From Pseudomonas koreensis (GTDB lineage: Bacteria > Pseudomonadota > Gammaproteobacteria > Pseudomonadales > Pseudomonadaceae), in the NCBI RefSeq assembly GCF_025447595.1, contig NZ_JAOEJU010000038.1, forward strand, positions 1 through 34,211: a stretch of 34,211 bases of DNA. The letters are read 5' to 3'. Each line of letters starts with the position of its first letter. Position 1 is the stretch's first letter. Of this stretch, positions 33,201 through 34,211 are shown piece after piece. The notes beneath the pieces were generated by a model that was given only the letters and a program-made list of their open reading frames with translations, had not been told where the DNA came from and ran no database searches. The position numbers and the translations under genes are program-made.

Positions 33201-34211
33201 ATCGGCTGGCGCCGGAACGGTCACGGTGCCAGTGGTTTTGCCCGCTTCAATGGTAATGACGGAGCCGTTGCTCAACGTCACGGTCACTGGCGTGCCAGCC
33301 GGATTGGTCAGGGTCGCGGTGTAAACAATCGAACCCCCTTCAGCGACAGTGCCGGTGGCGCTCAGCGTCAGATTGGTGGTGTCGGCAACGTCTGTCACCG
33401 TGGTCGAAACCGGAGTCTTGTCGGCCACCAGATTTTCGTAATTGCCGCCGGAAACGCCGGTGATCGAGTTGGTCAGTGGTGCATTGCCGGTCAACGCATC
33501 GTTCGGCGCAGTGGTGGTCACGGTGCCGGTGGTTTTGCCGACTTCGATGGTGATCGATTGACCGTTGGCCAAGGTCACGGTGACCGGCGAACCGGTCACT
33601 GGTGCGCCGACAGTAGCGGTATAAGTGACAGTGCCGCCTTCAGCTGCCGACTCGGTCGCGGTGAGTTTTACCGTGGTGGTGTCGATAGTGTCAGTGACTT
33701 CGGTAACGGCCGGAACGGTGCTTGGTACCAGGTTCTCGAAGTTGCCCCCGGTGGCGTCCTTGATGGTGACTTCAACCTTGCCGGCGTCTTTATAGACGTC
33801 ATCGGCTGGCGCCGGAACGGTCACGGTGTCGGTAGTTTTGCCAGCCTCGATGGTGATGACGGCGCCGTTGCTCAACGTCACGGTCACCGGGGTGCCGGCA
33901 GGATTGGTCAGGGTTGCGGTGTAGACGATCGAACCGCCTTCAGCCACGGAACCGGTCGCGCTCAGCGACAGGTTGGTGGTGTCGATGGAGTCGGTAACGG
34001 TAGTGGTCGCTGGCGTCGTGTTCGGTACCAGATTCTCGAAATTGCCGCCGGTGGCCCCGGTAATCGTGGTGCTGACGGTGCCGCCGTTGTTGTAGACGTC
34101 ATTCGGTGCGGTCGGCACGTTGACGCTGCCGGTGGTCTGGCCGGCGCCGATGGTGATGGTCGAACCGTTCGACAGGGTGACGGTCACCGGCGTCTGCGCC
34201 GGGTTGGTCAG
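18267..34211 (-). CDS. lapA: LapA, giant repeat adhesin secreted by type I system (N-terminus beyond right edge)
   Basis: 5,314 residues are visible; the frame stays open to base 34211. Order from N to C: a partial plus 40 complete 100-residue Ig-like repeats (34211-21984), a Calx-beta-like unit (about 21983-21640, SVTEGQTASYTVSLTHPAQ ... TEGTENFVVKI), two cadherin/Ig-like units (about 21640-20810, VNDAPV and TEDTPLVLGW), a PA14-like module (about 20780-20340), another beta unit, a von Willebrand A domain (about 19803-18990, MIDAS DSSGS), RTX nonapeptides and a C-terminal secretion signal. This is the architecture of LapA, the adhesin of P. fluorescens biofilms, exported by LapEBC and cut by LapG. 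Its position after lapG-lapD and one small gene matches Pf0-1. The LapG cleavage site and retention module are outside the window. No frameshift or internal stop is seen. Confidence 0.96.
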   Translation of the reverse strand: MTNPAQTPVTVTLSNGSTITIGAGQTTGSVNVPTAPNDVYNNGGTVSTTITGATGGNFENLVPNTTPATTTVTDSIDTTNLSLSATGSVAEGGSIVYTATLTNPAGTPVTVTLSNGAVITIEAGKTTDTVTVPAPADDVYKDAGKVEVTIKDATGGNFENLVPSTVPAVTEVTDTIDTTTVKLTATESAAEGGTVTYTATVGAPVTGSPVTVTLANGQSITIEVGKTTGTVTTTAPNDALTGNAPLTNSITGVSGGNYENLVADKTPVSTTVTDVADTTNLTLSATGTVAEGGSIVYTATLTNPAGTPVTVTLSNGSVITIEAGKTTGTVTVPAPADDVYKDAGKVEVTIKDATGGNFENLVPSTVPAVTDVTDTIDTTTVKLTATESAAEGGTVTYTATVGAPVTGSPVTVTLANGQSITIEVGKTTGTVTTTAPNDALAGNAPLTNAITGVSGGNYENLVADKTPVSTTVTDTVDTTNLTLSATDSVAEGGSIIYTATLTNPAGTPVTVTLSNGSVITIEAGKTTGTVTVPAPADDVYKDAGKVEATITGATGGNFENLVPSTVPAVTQVTDTIDTSTVKLTATESAAEGGTVTYTATVGAPVTGSPVTVTLANGQAITIEVGKTTGTVTTTAPNDVLAGHAPLTNSITNVSGGNYENLVADKTPVSTNITDTVDTTTVSLTATGNVNEGGQIVYTATLTNPAGTPVTVTLSNGSVITIEAGKTTGTVTVPAPADDVYKDAGKVEVTIKDTSGGNFENLVANPTPAVTNVADTINTTHLTLSAESYVLEGTSITYTATLTNAAQTPVTVNLSNGQTIVIEAGKTSGSVTIPAPSDDVYKDVSKLTVTMTDASGGNFEKLDVSKTPVSTTVNDTIDKTTLTLSASDTVSEGGQITYTATLSNPAGTAMTVTLANGAVINIAAGATSGSVNFPAPANTPYIDGGKVQTAIASHSGGNFEQVDANRTAVVTKVTDTVDTTNISLSATGSVAEGGSIVYTATLTNPAGTAMTVTLSNGAVINIAKGASTGTITVAAPGDDVYKDAGKVDASITKTTGGNFENLVVDKTPAVTDVTDTIDNSTVSLSATASTVEGGVVVYTASVTAPVTGSPVVVTLSNGQTITIPVGASSASVNYTAPNDALAGGNTLSVKIDGTSGGNYENLVADKTPAVTSVTDTVDTTNLTLSATGTVAEGGSIVYTATLTNPAGTPVTVTLSNGSVITIEAGKTTGTVTVPAPADDVYKDAGKVEVTIKDASGGNFENLVPSTVPAVTEVTDTIDTSTVKLSADTSVAEGGTVTYTATVGAPVTGSPVTVTLANGQTITIEVGKTTGTITTTAPNDALNGHTPLSNSITGVSGGNYENLVADKTPVSTTVTDTVDTTDLTLTATGTVAEGGSITYTATLTNPAGTPVTVTLSNGSVITIEAGKTTGTVTVDAPKDDVYKDAGKVEVTIKDATGGNFENLVPSTVPAVTEVTDTIDTTTVKLTATESAAEGGTVTYTATVGAPVTGSPVNVTLANGQSITIEVGKTTGTITTTAPNDALNGHTPLTNAITGVSGGNYENLVADKTPVSTTVTDTVDNTDLTLTATGTVAEGGSITYTATLTNPAGTPVTVTLSNGSVITIEAGKTTGTVTVDAPKDDVYKDAGKVEVTIKDATGGNFENLVPSTVPAVTDVTDTIDTTTVKLTATESAAEGGTVTYTATVGAPVTGSPVTVTLANGQSITIEVGKTTGTITTTAPNDALNGHTPLTNAITGVSGGNYENLVADKTPVSTTVTDTVDTTNLTLSATDSVAEGGSIVYTATLTNPAGTPVTVTLSNGAVITIEAGKTTGTVTVDAPKDDVYKDAGKVEVTIKDATGGNFENLVPSTVPAVTDVTDTIDTSTVKLTATESAAEGGTVTYTATVGAPVTGSPVTVNLANGQSITIEVGKTTGTVTTTAPNDALNGHTPLTNSITGVSGGNYENLVADKTPVSTTVTDTVDTTNLTLSATPEVNEGGQITYTATLTNAAGTPVTVTLSNGAVITIEAGKTSGTVTVDAPKDDVYKDAGKVETTISTTTGGNFENLVTSTAPAVTTVNDTIDTSTVSLTATANVAEGETVVYTATVTAPVTGSPVVVTLSNGQTITIAVGETTGTVNFVAPNSPLAGGSSLSVTIDKATGGNYENLAVDGKSADTSVSDTVDTTNLNLTATDSVAEGGSITYTATLTNPAGTPVTVTLSNGAVITIEAGKTTGTVTVDAPKDDVYKDAGKVEATISTATGGGFENLVPSTVPAVTNVTDTIDTTTVKLTATESAAEGGTVTYTATVGAPVTGSPVTVTLSNGQSITIEVGKTTGTVTTTAPNDALNGHAPLTNAITGVTGGNYENLVADKTPVSTTVTDTVDTTNLTLSATGSVAEGGSIIYTATLTNPAGTPVTVTLSNGAVITIEAGKTTGTVTVDAPKDDVYKDAGKVEATISTATGGNFENLVPSTVPAVTEVTDTIDTTTVKLTATESAAEGGTVTYTATVGAPVTGSPVTVTLSNGQSITIEVGKTTGTVTTTAPNDALNGHTPLTNAITGVTGGNYENLVADKTPVSTTVTDTVDTTNLSLTATDSVAEGGSIVYTATLTNPAGTPLTVTLSNGAVITIEAGKTTGTVTVAAPADDVYKDAGKVEVTIKDATGGNFENLVPSTVPAVTEVTDTVDTTTVKLTASETAAEGGTVTYTATVGAPVTGSPVTVTLANGQSITIEVGKTTGTVTTTAPNDALNGHTPLTNAITGVTGGNYENLVADKTPVSTTVTDTVDTTNLTLSATNSVAEGGSITYTATLTNAAGTPVTVTLSNGAVITIEAGKTTGTVTVDAPKDDVYKDAGKVEATISTATGGNFENLVPSTVPAVTEVTDTIDTTTVKLTATESAAEGGTVTYTATVGAPVTGSPVTVTLSNGQSITIEVGKTTGTVTTTAPNDALTGHTPLTNAITGVTGGNYENLVADKTPVSTTVTDTVDTTNLTLSATNSVAEGGSIIYTATLTNAAGSPVTVTLSNGAVITIEAGKTTGTVTVPAPADDVYKDAGNVQATITNATGGNFENLVPSTVPAVTQVTDTIDTTTVKLTATTTAAEGGTVTYTATVGAPVTGSPVTVNLSNGQSITIEVGKTTGTVTTTAPNDALNGHTPLTNAITNVTGGNYENLVADKTPVSTTVTDTVDTTNLSLSATGTVAEGGSITYTATLTNAAGTPVTVTLSNGAVITIEAGKTTGTVTVAAPADDVYKDAGNVQATITNATGGNFENLVTSTTPAVTSVTDTIDTTTVKLTATATAAEGGTVTYTATVGAPVTGSPVTVNLSNGQSITIEVGKTTGTVTTTAPNDVLTGHAPLTNAITGVSGGNYENLVADKTPVSTTVTDTVDTTNLSLSATGTVAEGGSITYTATLTNAAGSPVTVTLSNGSVITIEAGKTTGTVTVPAPADDVYKDAGNVQATITNATGGNFENLVTSTTPAVTSVTDTIDTTTVKLTATATAAEGGNVVYTATVGAPVTGSPVTVTLSNGQSITIEVGKTTGTVTTTAPNDVLNGHAPLTNAITNVSGGNYENLVADKTPVSTTVTDTVDTTNLSLSATTSVAEGGSITYTATLTNAAGTPVTVTLSNGAVITIEAGKTTGTVTVPAPADDVYKDAGNVQATITNASGGNFENLVTSTTPAVTSVTDTIDTTTVKLTATATAAEGGNVVYTATVGAPVTGSPVTVTLSNGQSITIEVGKTTGTVTTTAPNDALTGHTPLTNSITNVSGGNYENLVADKTPVSTTVTDTIDTTNLSLSATGTVAEGGQITYTATLTNAAGSPVTVTLSNGSVITIEAGKTTGTVTVPAPADDVYKDAGNVQATIKSATGGNFENLVTSTTPAVTSVTDTIDTTTVKLTATTTAAEGGNVVYTATVGAPVTGSPVTVTLANGQSITIEVGKTTGTVTTTAPNDALTGHTPLTNSITNVSGGNYENLVADKTPVSTTVTDTIDTTNLSLSATGTVAEGGSITYTATLTNAAGSPVTVTLSNGSVITIEAGKSTGTVTVPAPADDVYKDAGNVQATITNATGGNFENLVTSNTPAVTSVTDTIDTTTVSITGSTSVTEGQTASYTVSLTHPAQTEVTLKIVYSGTAADGSDFTGVYTVKIPAGASSAQFNVATIDDKITEGTENFVVKIDSATGGNFENLAVSSTNGSVSTSIIDNDAPPVIDLDANNSSGATGADYKVTFTENTPGAGVSIADTDIKITDPDSTMLTGATIVLTNRQDGDALNLGNSVNGITINANSTNGTITLTLSGNATLADYMQQIKNISFTNSSEDPSTVPRIITVTVTDGGNYSNVATTTVNVVAVNDAPVAAPVNVTGTEDTPLVLGWSTFGVSDVDSPASSLGVKITQLPGEGKLQYLDGSTWKDVATNQTFSKADIDAGKLRFLPDANESGVNGYGGTGLGNNQADYAQIKFQPTDGQLLGNTGTVKIDITPVADAPTLSVADNSVKSTGLIKEVWTGLSGLGTDGSGANSTTLKNVIDGAGKPNTSGTVNNVQSDGSVTAGTASKTSGLIYLEAGKTYTFSGTGDDSLLVTIGGKSVASTTWGAGGNLNGSFTPTTSGYYTLDIYHHNQSGPGSYDVNLSVNGSTPIDLSSAGVPIYTGVQDLVNAGVTVSDLHGSNGEGYYDGYKLNTGAEGTTVKLSSISTALTDTDGSETLSIKISGAPVGSVLSDGAGHSFTVTATSGDANVTGWNLGTLTVTPPTYYNGQFNLTVTSTSTEAVGGSASTTATIPVTVVPAVYNAVVATSADDTVTGTDGNDIIVADIGGLTVVPGTNYNIAFMVDSSGSMSASSINAAKDSLTSVFNTLKQSLGSNSGTVNIFLVDFDTQVNKSVSVNLNDPNALTLLKAVLDSMSSGGGTNYEDVFKATANFFQSAEAVANTGAKNLTYFITDGQPTYYQSGEQTNPTLYGNVKLDDVVKTSNYKLGSSFATYIDSTHYLSISTAGEVVLQTLKNGNWNWNSLGTIHAQGDGTYEISSLAGSGNSTSSNTTDNSAAGFALLSGLSNVEAIGLNNGVSLNDLKPYDSDKTPQTNIDPKDLANSIIGHTEATMPGNDTVSGGDGNDILFGDLVSFNGIAGEGYQAMQAFVAKETGVDVSKVTTSNVHQYITEHYQAFDVSGAHDGNDTLLGGAGNDILFGSGGNDLLDGGKGNDILLGGTGNDTLIGGPGNDILIGGSGGDTFVWKSGDTGNDVIKDFKASEGDRIDLRDLLQGETGSTIDNFLKITTVDGVSSLQVSSGGKFNSGDAAAATPDVTIKLEGNNWSSANIHNLIAGSDPTIKVDHNNS
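18541..18966 (-). other. RTX calcium-binding repeats of LapA
   Basis: Two groups of GGxGxDxxx nonapeptides are seen. One short block (GNDTVSGGDGNDILFGD) lies at 18916-18966. A longer array at about 18583-18766 contains GNDTLLGGAGNDILFGSGG, LLDGGKGNDILLGGTGN and TLIGGPGNDILIGGSGGD. They are split by an unrelated helical insert of about 48 residues (YQAMQAFVAKETGVDVSKVT). They end in DTFVWKSGDTGNDVIKDF, a typical type I secretion C-terminal domain, followed by about 80 residues to the stop. Calcium-driven folding outside the cell is the known role. A further lone RTX-like motif (GTDGNDIIVADI) lies near 19830-19870. Confidence 0.9.
18990..19803 (-). other. von Willebrand factor A domain of LapA
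   Basis: NYNIAFMVDSSGSMSASSINAAKDSL starts the domain, and the MIDAS DxSxS is DSSGS at 19761-19775. SSGGGTNYEDVF supplies the MIDAS threonine, and LTYFITDGQPTYYQ the aspartate. All metal ligands are present, so metal-dependent binding to a surface or partner is plausible. A large loop (NGNWNWNSLGTIHAQGDGTY) interrupts the C-terminal half. Confidence 0.85.
20340..20780 (-). other. PA14-like module of LapA, possible carbohydrate-binding domain
   Basis: GLIKEVWTGLSGLGTDGSG leads into TYTFSGTGDDSLLVTIGG (the paired aspartates GDDS at 20532-20543) and SFTPTTSGYYTLDIYHHN. This is the order of a PA14 fold, in which the Asp-Asp pair binds calcium and sugar. Large RTX adhesins of marine bacteria carry a sugar-binding PA14 domain at a similar place near the C-terminal end. 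Ligand unknown. Confidence 0.65.
21984..34211 (-). repeat. Tandem array of 300-bp (100-residue) LapA repeats, 40 complete plus 1 partial
   Basis: Numbering repeats R1 (33684-33983) to R40 (21984-22283), every unit is exactly 300 bp. For example, the ENLV-coding site recurs at the same phase in every 300-bp step from 22021 to 34021. Type A has TATLTNPAGTPVTVTLSNG and DDVYKDAG...GGNFENLV. Type B has TVGAPVTGSPVTVTLANGQ and APNDAL...GGNYENLVADKTPV. They mostly alternate, giving a 600-bp super-unit. Each unit has the strand pattern and AEGG motif of bacterial Ig-like adhesin domains. Copies are often over 90 percent alike by eye, which makes assembly and recombination in this region delicate. Confidence 0.97.

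Noticed and set aside
21984..34211. CRISPR-like or satellite repeat
   Set aside because: The units are 300 bp, coding, in frame and without unique spacers, so they are protein repeats of an adhesin.

Overview
The window reads as a chromosomal segment of a Pseudomonas fluorescens-group bacterium. The supporting signs are GC-rich coding with strong G/C third positions, a Pseudomonas-type 5S rRNA 3' end, a Pseudomonas REP doublet, and a lapG-lapD-(small ORF)-lapA block. LapD is 648 residues long and keeps the residue numbers I recall for P. fluorescens Pf0-1 (W125, R450).

Layout, left to right. (1) 1-118: 3' end of a 5S rRNA gene and its terminator. (2) 149-5536, minus strand: an iron cell-surface-signalling cassette. 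It is transcribed as ECF sigma factor, FecR-type anti-sigma, TonB-dependent siderophore receptor, then a PepSY inner-membrane protein, behind a clear Fur box. The order matches the fox (ferrioxamine/hydroxamate) loci of Pseudomonas. (3) 5662-7738, plus strand: a dCache chemoreceptor with the full amino-acid-binding motif and a FliA-like promoter. (4) 7745-13338, minus strand: a four-gene operon of DUF3050 oxidase, AurF-like N-oxygenase, A-T-R NRPS and SRPBCC protein. This is the mgoBCAD/pvfABCD gene set, known to make small N-oxygenated signals (leudiazen-type diazeniumdiolates, pyrazine N-oxides). It is preceded by a 755-bp AT-rich leader without a convincing gene. (5) 14094-14841: a GntR/FCD regulator with a perfect palindromic operator-like site. 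(6) 14930-34211: the Lap biofilm-adhesion system. It comprises periplasmic protease LapG, the c-di-GMP receptor LapD, a small conserved protein, and the C-terminal 5,315 codons of the giant adhesin LapA (minus strand, cut by the right edge).

The most striking architecture is in LapA. Forty complete 100-residue Ig-like repeats plus a partial one follow each other at exactly 300-bp spacing with no net indel over 12 kb. They mostly alternate as A/B pairs (600-bp super-unit), with one block of four A-type units and clear regional sub-families.

Functionally the window combines three environment-sensing modules (iron scavenging, amino-acid chemotaxis, a diffusible N-oxide signal) with the machinery that keeps or releases the surface adhesin. 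LapD, when bound to c-di-GMP, sequesters LapG; when c-di-GMP falls, LapG cleaves LapA near its N-terminus and the cell detaches. The LapA N-terminus, with the cleavage site and retention module, and the lapEBC secretion genes lie outside the window.
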